This document shows, one piece after another, positions 54,942 to 64,000 of a DNA stretch of 64,000 nt; position 1 is the first letter of the stretch, and every line of letters begins with the position of its first letter. A program made the position numbers and the translations under genes. The stretch is from NCBI RefSeq assembly GCF_016820575.1, contig NZ_JAEMQH010000002.1, positions 310,001 to 374,000 on the forward strand, in the 5' to 3' direction. The notes under the pieces are model-generated. The model saw only the letters and a list, made by a program, of their open reading frames with translations, did not search any database and was not told where the DNA came from. The stretch comes from Marinobacter sediminum. Its GTDB lineage: Bacteria > Pseudomonadota > Gammaproteobacteria > Pseudomonadales > Oleiphilaceae.

Positions 54942-56056
54942 CCCCTTGGTGTTAAAGAGCTTTTAAACTCCGGGCTGCCGGGCAGGAACTGGGCGCAGTT
55001 GCGTACGCGCCAGACCAGCTCTTCGTAACTGTCTGCCAGAACATTCACGTGGCCCAGCTTGCGCCCCGGACGTTCACCTTTGTTGTACAGGTGCAGGTGG
55101 GCGTAGGGCAGCTCGAGAATGCGTTCCGTCTCGCCATGCTCGCCGATAATGTTGATCATGCAGCTCAGGCCTCGCGCTTCAACGCTGCCCAGGTGATGAC
55201 CACTCACCGCCCGGATGTGGTTTTCAAACTGGCTGGTCATGGCGCCTTCGATGGTCCAGTGCCCGGAGTTGTGCACTCGTGGTGCCATCTCGTTGGCAAC
55301 CAGGCCATCTTCGGTTTCAAACAGCTCGAGGGTCAATACGCCGACATAGTTCAATTCGTTCAATAGGGCACGGATATACCGCTCGGCATCCTCCTGAATG
55401 GAGGCTTGAAGGTCCGGTGCTGGCGCGATGGAGTAGCGCAGAATGCCCTCGTGGTGGCTGTTTTCAGCCATCGGGTAGAAGGCCAGGTCGCCGTCTTCTG
55501 CCCGTACCGCAATGATCGACACTTCGCGCTTGAAGTCGACAAATTTCTCGACGATCAGGCGCGGGTGCCCAATGTCTGCCCAGGCTTGTTCGGCGTCGTC
55601 GGGGCTGCGCAGAACCGCCTGGCCTTTGCCGTCATAACCTTCGGTATTGGATTTGGCCACAACCGGACAGCCCAACTCTTCGGCAGCCGCTTTTAGTGAC
55701 TCGGCGCTGTCCGCAATTTTCCATTCCGGGGTGGGTATGCCGAGCTCGCCAAACAGAGTCTTCTCCAGCTCACGATTCTGGCAAACCTGCAGTGCCCTTG
55801 GGCAGGGGTGGACCGGCTTTTCTTTCGCCAGTTTTTCCGCTACGTCGACCGGCAGGTGCTCAAATTCGTAGGTCACGCGATCAACTCGGGACAGGAAATC
55901 GTCCTGGTACTGACCTTCCCGGTCGATGATCACTTCGCCGAGTCCGGCGCTGGGGCTGCCAGACATGTCGTAGAAAACAAAGGTCTTGGCCAGTGGATAG
56001 CCGGCCAGGGCTAGCATGCGTCCCAGTTGGCCTGCGCCTAAAACACCAATTCTCAT
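54938..56056 (-). CDS. purK: N5-carboxyaminoimidazole ribonucleotide synthase
   Basis: ATP-dependent carboxylation of AIR in purine synthesis, 372 aa. The N-terminal IGVLGAGQLGRMLALAG is followed by the ATP-grasp fold (about residues 110-290: CPVVAKSNTEGYDGKGQAVL, VEKFVDFKREVSIIAVR, LELFETEDGLVANEMAPRVHNSGHWTIEG). The ATG at 56056 has AGGAG close upstream; the longer frame from 56137 has no family match at its N terminus. It follows purE by 96 bases. Confidence 0.95.
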   Translation of the reverse strand: MRIGVLGAGQLGRMLALAGYPLAKTFVFYDMSGSPSAGLGEVIIDREGQYQDDFLSRVDRVTYEFEHLPVDVAEKLAKEKPVHPCPRALQVCQNRELEKTLFGELGIPTPEWKIADSAESLKAAAEELGCPVVAKSNTEGYDGKGQAVLRSPDDAEQAWADIGHPRLIVEKFVDFKREVSIIAVRAEDGDLAFYPMAENSHHEGILRYSIAPAPDLQASIQEDAERYIRALLNELNYVGVLTLELFETEDGLVANEMAPRVHNSGHWTIEGAMTSQFENHIRAVSGHHLGSVEARGLSCMINIIGEHGETERILELPYAHLHLYNKGERPGRKLGHVNVLADSYEELVWRVRNCAQFLPGSPEFKSSLTPRG

Positions 56057-56152
56057 CTGTATTCTCCTGCCGGTTTCTGGCTGCTGAATCGTCGGTGTGT
56101 GCGGGTCGAACTGCACGTGTTTCAACCCGCTCAGCACGGCTTAGCTTGGAAG

Positions 56153-56644
56153 TTACTGCTCTCGTGGGTCCGGATTGTCCAGAATGGTCTGGGTCTGGGT
56201 GCTTCTGAACTCATCGACGGCCTTGCGGACATTGGCGTCGCTGGTGCCGACAATCTGAGCCGCCAGCAGACCAGCATTGGTGGCACCAGCATTGCCGATT
56301 GCCAGTGTGCCCACGGCGATACCACCCGGCATCTGAACAATGGACAGCAGTGAATCGAGACCGTTCAGGGCCTTGGACTGCACCGGAACACCCAATACTG
56401 GCAGTGACGTCTGCGAGGCAACCATGCCGGGCAGGTGAGCGGCGCCGCCAGCGCCTGCAATGATCACCTTCAGACCACGCTCGGCTGCGGTTTTCGCGTA
56501 ATCAAACAGCAGGTCCGGGGTACGATGCGCTGACACCACTTTGGTTTCGTAATCGACGCCCAGCTTTTCAAGCATCTTGGCGGCGTGTTCCATGGTGGGC
56601 CAATCAGATTTGGAACCCATGATGAGTCCAACAAGCGGCTGCAT
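56153..56644 (-). CDS. purE: N5-carboxyaminoimidazole ribonucleotide mutase
   Basis: Converts N5-CAIR to CAIR, 163 aa. Motifs are [53 protein letters not shown] and the C-terminal NPDPREQ. The start at 56644 gives the usual length. The longer frame up to 56998 crosses an opposite-strand gene. It is the first gene of the purE-purK pair. Confidence 0.96.
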   Translation of the reverse strand: MQPLVGLIMGSKSDWPTMEHAAKMLEKLGVDYETKVVSAHRTPDLLFDYAKTAAERGLKVIIAGAGGAAHLPGMVASQTSLPVLGVPVQSKALNGLDSLLSIVQMPGGIAVGTLAIGNAGATNAGLLAAQIVGTSDANVRKAVDEFRSTQTQTILDNPDPREQ

Positions 56645-56816
56645 AAGCAACTGTCCTGTGATAATTGGAAAGCCGGCCATTGTATGTTTTGGCTGCGGGC
56701 CATGCAACACAGCCCCGTCAGCGTTTCGGCCGCGACAGCAACGCCATTTCACCCCTTCTATAACTGCATGTATTATCCGCTGTTGAGATTCAGTCCGTCC
56801 ATAGCCAGGAGTAGTA

Positions 56817-57761
56817 ATGGAACCCATCCGTCCAGATGACGATGAACTGCGAGCCGAGGCACCGTTTGGTGGTGCTGACAGCCGTGCCCCCCAAGTCAGC
56901 AAGAAGAGCGACAGCGGAAAAGCGCGAAAGGGGCCTGGCGGGGGCGACGGAAATGGCAGAGGCCGCGGCAATGTGTCCTTGCTCTGGATTCTGATCATTG
57001 GCCTTGCTGGTTTGGCCCTTGCCGGTTGGTATACCCAGAATCAAAGGATCGTGGCGCTGGAAAGCCAGGTGGAAGAAGCCGACTACTGGGCCCGGCAAAG
57101 CAAGTTGGCGCTGGCCCGGTTTGAAGGCGAACTGACGGAAACCGGCGAAAATCTGCAGGAGCGTGGGTCCTCGTTGGCCGAGCAGATTGCTGCCAATGAC
57201 AAGGCCTTGGAAACGGCCAACAGTGAGATTCGTAAGTTGTGGGTGGTCGCTAATGAGCGTAATAAAGAGCGTCTGAATGAGCACCAATCCCGCTTAGAAA
57301 CTTTGGAAAGCACTCAGGCTGAGAATGTCGAGTCTCTGGCAGCGGTAAAAGTGTCGGTCGATAAGGTCCGGTCCTCGCTGGCCGCCGACATCGCCGCTAT
57401 GGAGGAACAGGTGAAGACCTCCATTGTGGCCCTGCAGGATGCCAATCGGCAGGTAACGGAGCAGCTCACTTCTCTTAGCGAGCAGATGGCGGACGTGGAT
57501 CAAGTGGTTGAAAATCGCATTCGCCGGTTCGAGCAGGAGCAGAAACTGGGTTTGCAGGGTATGGAGGGCCGGATTTCGGCGCTTGAAAAAGAGTCTGGCC
57601 GACTCGCCGGCGCCGGCAGTGTTCAGTCCCTCAAGAATGAGGTCGCCAGTTTGAAGCGCACCATCGATGCGGTGGATGCATCTCGATCCCAGCTCACATC
57701 ACGCCTGGTTCGGCTGTCAGACGAGGTTAACGAACTGCGGTCCCGGATGTCCGCGCAGTAG
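56817..57761 (+). CDS. Coiled-coil inner-membrane protein of unknown function
   Basis: A 314-aa protein with a charged, Gly-rich cytoplasmic N terminus (about residues 1-52), one membrane segment (about 53-73, [18 protein letters not shown]) and then an almost unbroken coiled coil to the end ([16 protein letters not shown]..., [31 protein letters not shown]). No catalytic motif is visible. It could be an envelope tether or scaffold. It is divergent from purE with about 170 bases between starts and stands alone. Confidence 0.7.
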   Translation: MEPIRPDDDELRAEAPFGGADSRAPQVSKKSDSGKARKGPGGGDGNGRGRGNVSLLWILIIGLAGLALAGWYTQNQRIVALESQVEEADYWARQSKLALARFEGELTETGENLQERGSSLAEQIAANDKALETANSEIRKLWVVANERNKERLNEHQSRLETLESTQAENVESLAAVKVSVDKVRSSLAADIAAMEEQVKTSIVALQDANRQVTEQLTSLSEQMADVDQVVENRIRRFEQEQKLGLQGMEGRISALEKESGRLAGAGSVQSLKNEVASLKRTIDAVDASRSQLTSRLVRLSDEVNELRSRMSAQ

Positions 57762-57910
57762 CCAATCTCTATTAAAGTGGTGGGGTGGCGCGAACCGGTG
57801 AAGGCCGGTTTGTAACGGTTTGTAGTCATCCCTTTGCGGTAGCTCTCATTTCTGGCTGCGAGCAGTTGTTATCATCAGGCAACTCGCGGACAAGTGAAGA
57901 GTGAACAACC

Positions 57911-58792
57911 ATGAAAAGCCCCACGCCCCCTGCTGTCCGGCTGCCTGTCCTGGCGAGCCGGGCAATGCTGATGGCTGCATTGCTGCTGAGCTCCGGCTGC
58001 ACCATTTACCAGTCCATTGGCAAGAGTGTGGGCGGCTTCCTGCATCCCGTGTCTGGCCCCGATTTTGTGCACATTCCCAATGACCAGTGGGACCGGAAGA
58101 ATGCGCTGGTGTACTTCTACCGAACCCATTCCCAGTGGGCCGCTGAGGAAATCGAATCGCCCAGCGTGTACATTGATGACAAGCACTACTTCAACATCCG
58201 CAACGACAGCTACACCTGGTTGGAGGTAAGCCCGGGTGAGCGCCACATTGCCATGCGGCGACCGCTGCTGGGGCTGGAGGGGATGAACTCCTTCAGTTTG
58301 AGTCTGATCGCCGATGCCACGCTGACCACCGAGCCGGGGCGCATCTATTACCTGCGTTACAACGAGCTGACTGAACCCGAGCAACCTCACCCGGATCTTG
58401 ACCCGGAACACCCACTGGCCCAAGGCGATCTTCAATTGGTCACCCGTGACTACGCCATGCAGGCGGATCAGATTATCAGTACCCGCTTCCTCAACAGTGA
58501 TCTTCTCGCGCCCAATCATGCCGCCACATCCATCGTCGAGATCAACGAAGACATGGACTACGAGCGCCGCATGGTGCTGCTTGAGGAAGAGCGCGAACTG
58601 GAAATCGAGCGGTTGAAAAAGGAGGGGCAGTATCAATCCGCATCCTGGTTCTGGCCGTTTGGTGGCGACCCCGCGGTGCCGCTGGAGGCCGACCGTAAAA
58701 TCCTGCAGCTTGAAGAAGACTACGCGCAGTTGGAGCTGGAGCGTGAGCGTAAAGCCGAGGCAGAGTCTGGTGGTGGCTGGTGGATCTTTTAA
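57911..58792 (+). CDS. DUF2846-type lipoprotein
   Basis: A 293-aa protein with an N-terminal signal (about residues 1-29) and a lipobox LLSSGC, so Cys30 is probably acylated and the protein anchored to a membrane. The DUF2846-like region (about 60-170) has ALVYFYR, VYIDDKHYFNIRNDSYTWLEVSPGERHIAMRR and YYLRYNELTE, typical of this lipoprotein family. A Glu/Arg-rich helix (about 210-245, ERRMVLLEEERELEIERLKKE) and a second one end in a Gly/Trp tail. Function is unknown. Confidence 0.75.
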   Translation: MKSPTPPAVRLPVLASRAMLMAALLLSSGCTIYQSIGKSVGGFLHPVSGPDFVHIPNDQWDRKNALVYFYRTHSQWAAEEIESPSVYIDDKHYFNIRNDSYTWLEVSPGERHIAMRRPLLGLEGMNSFSLSLIADATLTTEPGRIYYLRYNELTEPEQPHPDLDPEHPLAQGDLQLVTRDYAMQADQIISTRFLNSDLLAPNHAATSIVEINEDMDYERRMVLLEEERELEIERLKKEGQYQSASWFWPFGGDPAVPLEADRKILQLEEDYAQLELERERKAEAESGGGWWIF

Positions 58793-58880
58793 TGGGTTGC
58801 GCAATTGTCGGATTGGCATCCCGTTACTACACTGAGGGCGGTTGTAATCACTGTCACGTCAGAACCGGAACGTCATCGCT

Positions 58881-59129
58881 ATGTCATTCAAGGATTCGTT
58901 AAAGGGTAGGTTCGATAAGCTGACCGAAGACATAATGCCGCCGTTGGTCAGCAGCTGGAAAGAGGTTCAGCGGCGTCTGGATGAGCTTAACTGCTCGCTG
59001 GCGAACCGCTCGGTACCGGAGGGTCGACGCGCCAAGGTCAGCGAGCTGTCGTTGCAGGAGAAGGCCCAGCAAGCCGGGCAGGGACGTGCGCCAGCCAGGA
59101 AGCGACGGACCAAGGCAAGCAAGGCCTAG
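58881..59129 (+). CDS. Small basic hypothetical protein
   Basis: An 82-aa protein starting MSFKDSLKGRFDKLTEDIMP. A helical amphipathic N-terminal half is followed by a strongly basic C-terminal tail (PARKRRTKASKA). No family recognised. The codon pattern and position between the lipoprotein and the tRNA cluster suggest a real gene; the tail may bind nucleic acid. Confidence 0.5.
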   Translation: MSFKDSLKGRFDKLTEDIMPPLVSSWKEVQRRLDELNCSLANRSVPEGRRAKVSELSLQEKAQQAGQGRAPARKRRTKASKA

Positions 59130-59196
59130 AGATCGATCGAAAAATGTACGCTTTTGAATGACTTGGAAGTTTTTAAAAGTTTTTTAGGCAAAACGT

Positions 59197-59224
59197 TTGA
59201 CACCGCCAGCGAAATGCTTAAAAT
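59197..59224 (+). promoter_or_regulatory. Promoter of the tRNA cluster
   Basis: Consensus TTGACA (59197-59202), 16-base spacer, TAAAAT (59219-59224), followed by GCGCGTC. The GC-rich discriminator is typical of stringently controlled tRNA promoters. It lies 100 bases before the first tRNA. Confidence 0.8.
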
Positions 59225-59324
59225 GCGCGTCTCACTTGGTTGAGACAGAAACTCTGAATCAACAAACAACGCTCAGCGTTGCAAGTGAATGTCCTTAACC
59301 GGGCATGGAAGTGAGTCGAAAGTT

Positions 59325-59400
59325 GGGTGGTTAGCTCAGCTGGGAGAGCATCGCCCTTACAAGGCGAGGGTCACTGGTTCGATCCCAGTACCACCCACCA
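59325..59400 (+). tRNA. tRNA-Val(TAC)
   Basis: Cloverleaf of 76 bases with encoded CCA. Acceptor GGGTGGT/ACCACCC, anticodon loop CTTACAA with TAC at 59358-59360, T-arm GGTTCGATCC. Identical to the third tRNA of the cluster. Confidence 0.97.
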
Positions 59401-59468
59401 TTTTTCGACGCGCAGCACCGGATCACCCCATCCGGTAGCAGATTCAGGGCTCAGGTCCGAATCGATGC

Positions 59469-59545
59469 GGAGCGGTAGTTCAGTTGGTTAGAATACCGGC
59501 CTGTCACGCCGGGGGTCGCGGGTTCGAGTCCCGTCCGCTCCGCCA
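59469..59545 (+). tRNA. tRNA-Asp(GTC)
   Basis: Cloverleaf of 77 bases with encoded CCA. Acceptor GGAGCGG/CCGCTCC, anticodon GTC at 59503-59505 within CTGTCAC, T-arm GGTTCGAGTCC. Confidence 0.97.
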
Positions 59546-59559
59546 TTTTTTCTTTTCCC

Positions 59560-59635
59560 GGGTGGTTAGCTCAGCTGGGAGAGCATCGCCCTTACAAGGC
59601 GAGGGTCACTGGTTCGATCCCAGTACCACCCACCA
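59560..59635 (+). tRNA. tRNA-Val(TAC), second copy
   Basis: Same 76-base sequence as the tRNA at 59325-59400. It is 14 bases after tRNA-Asp, so it belongs to the same transcript. Confidence 0.97.
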
Positions 59636-59642
59636 GAATTCG

Positions 59643-59672
59643 AAAAGGCAGGCCTCAGGGCCTGCCTTTTTT
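59643..59672. terminator. Bidirectional terminator of the tRNA cluster and the fabG4-like gene
   Basis: AAAAGGCAGGCC (59643-59654), loop TCAG, GGCCTGCCTTTTTT (59659-59672), a 12-bp stem with A and T tails on the two sides. Confidence 0.92.
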
Positions 59673-59677
59673 ATTGC

Positions 59678-61084
59678 CTATTTGCCAATCAACGATTGGC
59701 CACATACCCGCACTACGTTGCCATTCACCCCGTTAGACGCAGGGCTGCAATACCACGCGATGGCCTCGGCCACATCAATGGGCAAGCCACCTTGAGACAG
59801 GCTGTTCATTCGGCGCCCGGCTTCACGAATCGTTATCGGCATGGCTGCCGTCATCTGGGTTTCGATGAAGCCCGGCGCGATGGCGTTAATGGTTACACCA
59901 TTCTTCAGTTGCTTTGCCATGGCCTCGACATAGCCAATAACGCCACTCTTGGCAGTGGAGTAGTTGGTTTGGCCAAAGTTGCCGGCAATGCCGCTGATGG
60001 ATGAAATGCATACAATCCGGCCGTTCTCCCGCATCAGTTCGCGGTGCATCAATTCCTCATCAATCAGTTCTTCGGCGCTCAGGTTTACCGCAATGGTCAT
60101 GTCCCAGAAGTGCTCAGGCATATTTCCGAGCGTCTTGTCCCGGGTAATGCCGGCGTTATGGATAACCAGGTCGATTCCGCCAAAGTGTTGTTGCACAAAG
60201 TCGGTAATTAGCTTGGGGGCTGCCTGGTCGGTAATGTCGCACGCCAGCGCCTTGCCATTGATGGCGTTGGTCACTTTCTCCAGCTCGGCCATGGCCGGTG
60301 GGATGTCCAAGCCGATCACCGTGGCGCCGTCCCGGGCCAGAGTTTGGGCGATGGCCGCGCCAATGCCTCGGGACGCACCGGTAACCAGGGCCACTTTACC
60401 GGCCAGCGGGGCGACCGGGTTGGTCGTTGGTGCGGCGGTGCTCTTGCCAATGCGCACTACCTGACCGGATACATAAGCCGAGCGGGGGGAGAGGAAAAAA
60501 CGCACGGAGGAATCCAGCTGTTTCTCAGCACCAGGTGCCATCCACACCAGGTTTGCAGTGGAGCCTTTCTTGCCGATTTCCTTGCCAACACTGCGAACAA
60601 ATCCCTCCAACGCCTGTTGTGCTGCTGCCTGAGGTGCTTTGCGGCAGGTAGAGGGATTCTGGCCAACCACCACTACCCGGGCATTGCGGCCGAGATTTTT
60701 GATGGTCGGATGGAAAAAGTCGTACAGGGCCCTGAGGTCATCCGGACTCTTCAAGCCGGTGGCATCAAAGACCAGGCCGGAAAAAGTCGGCTTGGTGTCC
60801 TCGCCAAGTTCCAGAGCCTTGGCCTTGTTGCCCGCCTTAGCGGAGTCACTGAGGGAGTCGATGCCGCTGGCATGATGCACCGTAGCGGCACTGGCGTTCA
60901 GGATGCCGCCGAGGGTGGCAATGGCCTTGGCGCCGTTGCCTGCGCCAATCAGTACGTCACCCTCGATAAAGGGTTGATCGGGGCGCTTCAGGCGGTTCAG
61001 GGGAATGGGGGCCGGCAAGCCCAGCGACTGCGCCGCGGTTTTGCCAACCGGGGTGTTCACAAATTTTAGGTAAAGGTCAGACAT
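59678..61084 (-). CDS. Two-domain 3-oxoacyl-ACP reductase (FabG4-like)
   Basis: A 468-aa NAD(P)-dependent reductase of the high-molecular-weight FabG4 type. The N-terminal half (about residues 1-210) is a flavodoxin-like non-catalytic domain; the C-terminal half (about 215-465) is a classical SDR with VTGASRGIGAAIAQTL, IHNAGITRDK, CISSISGIAGN and YSTAKSGV (Ser-Tyr-x3-Lys), and APGFIETQM. The ATG at 61084 has AAGGAAG upstream. It is divergent from a thiolase, so both may serve fatty acid or polyhydroxyalkanoate metabolism (inference). Confidence 0.88.
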   Translation of the reverse strand: MSDLYLKFVNTPVGKTAAQSLGLPAPIPLNRLKRPDQPFIEGDVLIGAGNGAKAIATLGGILNASAATVHHASGIDSLSDSAKAGNKAKALELGEDTKPTFSGLVFDATGLKSPDDLRALYDFFHPTIKNLGRNARVVVVGQNPSTCRKAPQAAAQQALEGFVRSVGKEIGKKGSTANLVWMAPGAEKQLDSSVRFFLSPRSAYVSGQVVRIGKSTAAPTTNPVAPLAGKVALVTGASRGIGAAIAQTLARDGATVIGLDIPPAMAELEKVTNAINGKALACDITDQAAPKLITDFVQQHFGGIDLVIHNAGITRDKTLGNMPEHFWDMTIAVNLSAEELIDEELMHRELMRENGRIVCISSISGIAGNFGQTNYSTAKSGVIGYVEAMAKQLKNGVTINAIAPGFIETQMTAAMPITIREAGRRMNSLSQGGLPIDVAEAIAWYCSPASNGVNGNVVRVCGQSLIGK

Positions 61085-61274
61085 AAAATCTTCCTTGTGG
61101 TTGCTATAGTGCATCTCGAATGCATAAAGAGAGCGGGACGACTTACAGGGTAAAGAATCGGTCAGTTTTTGTATTGACTCAATGCCGCTGGCTTATTGTC
61201 AGGCCTGCCAATGAGCGGCGGGCTTGGCAGGTTAGACTGCTTGCCGATTAACCATTTTCTCAAAGGACATCGTC

Positions 61275-62615
61275 ATGGCACAGGCATCGAAAACCACCCA
61301 GTCAAAGGCGCCAGCGCGCTCAAAACAGCCAGCGGCACAGCCCAGTGGAGTGCGCCGTGTTGCGGTTCTCGGTGGCAACCGGATTCCGTTCGCCAAGTCG
61401 AACACGGCGTACAGCAAGGTTGGCAACCAGGAGTTGCTGACGTCCGCGCTACGCGGGCTTGTGGATCGTTACGGTCTTCAAGGTCAGCGTTTAGGTGAGG
61501 TTGTGGCCGGGGCAGTGATCAAGCATTCCCGGGACTTCAACCTGACCCGTGAAGCCTCATTAAGTTCTGGCCTGGCGCCGGAAACGCCGGCGTACGATAT
61601 TCAGCAGGCCTGTGGCACCGGGCTTGAAGCAGCCATCTTGGTGGCCAACAAAATTGCCCTTGGCCAGATCGAGTGCGGTATAGCGGGTGGCACCGACACC
61701 ACCTCGGACGCGCCTATTGGCGTCGGTGAGGGCTTGCGCGAAATCCTGTTGGACCTGAATCGCGCCAAGACCCTGGGCCAGCGTCTGAAAATTCTCGGTC
61801 GTTTCCGGCCTGGACACCTGGTGCCGGAGGTGCCTGAGAATGGCGAGCCGCGCACGGGCATGTCCATGGGTGGCCATGCCCAGGTCACTGCCCATGAGTG
61901 GAGCATTGCCCGGGAGGACCAGGATCAGTTGGCACTGGAGAGCCACCAGAAACTGGCGAAAGCCTATGAGGACGGATTCTTTAGCGACCTGATGACGCCC
62001 TTGGCGGGACTGGAGCGTGACAACATCCTGCGGGCCGATACCTCACTGGAAAAGCTGGCATCGCTCAAGCCCTGTTTCGATCGCGAGAACGGCACCATGA
62101 CCGCGGCCAACAGCACTGCGCTAACCGACGGCGCCTCCTGCGTGCTGCTTGCCAGCGAGGAGTGGGCAAAAGCTAACAATCTTGAGGTGAAGGCCTGGCT
62201 GACGTTCTCGGAAGTGGCCGCGGTGGACTTTGTCGACAAGAAAGAAGGCTTGCTGATGGCCCCAGCATACGCCGTGCCGCGCATGCTTGAGAAAGCAGGC
62301 CTGAGCCTGCAGGATTTCGATTTCTACGAGATTCACGAAGCCTTTGCCTCACAGGTACTGTCGACGCTTAAGGCCTGGGAAGATCCGGAATTCTGTAAGA
62401 CCCGCCTCGGGCTGGACCAGCCACTGGGCAGCATCGATCGCAGCAAGCTGAACGTGAAAGGTAGCAGTCTGGCAGCCGGGCATCCTTTTGCCGCCACCGG
62501 TGGTCGCATCGTGGCAACCCTGGCAAAACTGCTGGAGCAGAAGGGTAGTGGCCGTGGCCTTATCTCCATCTGTGCTGCCGGTGGTCAGGGCGTTACCGCA
62601 ATTCTGGAGCGCTAA
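61275..62615 (+). CDS. Acetyl-CoA acetyltransferase (thiolase, FadI-like)
   Basis: A 446-aa thiolase that condenses or cleaves acyl-CoA chains. Catalytic Cys in QQACGTGLEA (about residue 113), His in EIHEAFA, and the second Cys in ISICAAGGQGVTAI at the C-terminal end; also AGHPFAATGGRI. The longer form with MGGHAQVTAHEW is typical of FadI-like and acetyl-CoA acetyltransferases. The first 20-25 residues are an Ala/Lys-rich extension. The gene is divergent from the FabG4-type reductase. Confidence 0.88.
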   Translation: MAQASKTTQSKAPARSKQPAAQPSGVRRVAVLGGNRIPFAKSNTAYSKVGNQELLTSALRGLVDRYGLQGQRLGEVVAGAVIKHSRDFNLTREASLSSGLAPETPAYDIQQACGTGLEAAILVANKIALGQIECGIAGGTDTTSDAPIGVGEGLREILLDLNRAKTLGQRLKILGRFRPGHLVPEVPENGEPRTGMSMGGHAQVTAHEWSIAREDQDQLALESHQKLAKAYEDGFFSDLMTPLAGLERDNILRADTSLEKLASLKPCFDRENGTMTAANSTALTDGASCVLLASEEWAKANNLEVKAWLTFSEVAAVDFVDKKEGLLMAPAYAVPRMLEKAGLSLQDFDFYEIHEAFASQVLSTLKAWEDPEFCKTRLGLDQPLGSIDRSKLNVKGSSLAAGHPFAATGGRIVATLAKLLEQKGSGRGLISICAAGGQGVTAILER

Positions 62616-62639
62616 ATTTCGAGAAAAGCGAAATTGCCT

Positions 62640-62668
62640 TTGACAGACACTGCTTCACCCCTTAATAT
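62640..62668 (+). promoter_or_regulatory. Promoter of the initiator tRNA gene
   Basis: TTGACA (62640-62645), 17-base spacer, TAATAT (62663-62668), then GCGCGCC. It matches the consensus nearly perfectly, with a GC-rich discriminator, and lies 47 bases upstream of the tRNA. Confidence 0.85.
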
Positions 62669-62714
62669 GCGCGCCACGTTGATCGGGGATGACCCGAAAG
62701 ACAAGCAGTATTGA

Positions 62715-64000
<1,286 letters not shown>

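Overview
The window looks like chromosomal DNA of a marine gammaproteobacterium, most likely Marinobacter or a close relative. The evidence is an MvaT-type H-NS protein, GroESL with a sigma-32-type promoter, flagellar genes with sigma-28 and sigma-54 promoters, an Arabinose_bd-AraC regulator, a FabG4-type reductase/thiolase pair, and many cyclic-di-GMP proteins. The genus is inferred from general similarity and was not tested by a search. No rRNA, CRISPR array, insertion sequence or prophage was seen.

Region 1 (1-20.4 kb) is a surface-glycan island, almost entirely on the + strand and visibly AT-richer than the rest, above all at 2.1-4.1 kb. It opens with the 3' end of a formyltransferase, pseudaminic acid synthase (pseI) and a PIG-L deacetylase, probably the tail of a nonulosonic acid pathway. 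An 800-base gene-free AT-rich gap follows. The main cluster then holds two Wzy/WaaL-like membrane proteins, five glycosyltransferases, a GDP-mannose to GDP-fucose module (manC, gmd, fcl), a short Wzz, a WbpV-like reductase, a PglC/WcaJ-like initiating sugar-phosphate transferase, a WbpM-type 4,6-dehydratase and a UDP-HexNAc 6-dehydrogenase (wbpO/tviB type). No Wzx flippase is visible. The cluster ends at a strong terminator, and an mvaT-type xenogeneic silencer follows.

Region 2 (20.9-28.4 kb) has a response regulator fused to a CheC-like domain, paired with a PAS-GGDEF cyclase. It also has a secreted DUF6160-like protein, sbcB, a TPR/methyltransferase-like protein and a brnTA toxin-antitoxin module. 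Region 3 (28.4-35.7 kb) is a flagellar filament block: two very different flagellins around a Maf (DUF115) flagellin glycosyltransferase, then flaG, fliD and fliS. The pseI at the left edge could supply the sugar used by Maf.

Region 4 (35.7-64 kb) is mostly core genome: argG, an AraC regulator, a REC/degenerate-GGDEF regulator, yajQ-ampG-atl, an SDR reductase, fxsA, groES-groEL, gspN-gspC-gspD, lemA with an M48 protease, a GGDEF-EAL protein, sodB, purE-purK, a coiled-coil membrane protein and a DUF2846 lipoprotein. It ends with a Val-Asp-Val tRNA cluster, a divergent fabG4/thiolase pair, the initiator tRNA and a partial GGDEF-EAL gene whose 3' end lies antisense to that tRNA. The most noteworthy signals are the apparent AUC start of the ampG-like gene, a U-U 1:72 mismatch in the initiator tRNA, a G9 tract inside fliS, the pseI/formyltransferase/PIG-L set, the divergent flagellin-Maf-flagellin block and the REC-CheC/cyclase pair.
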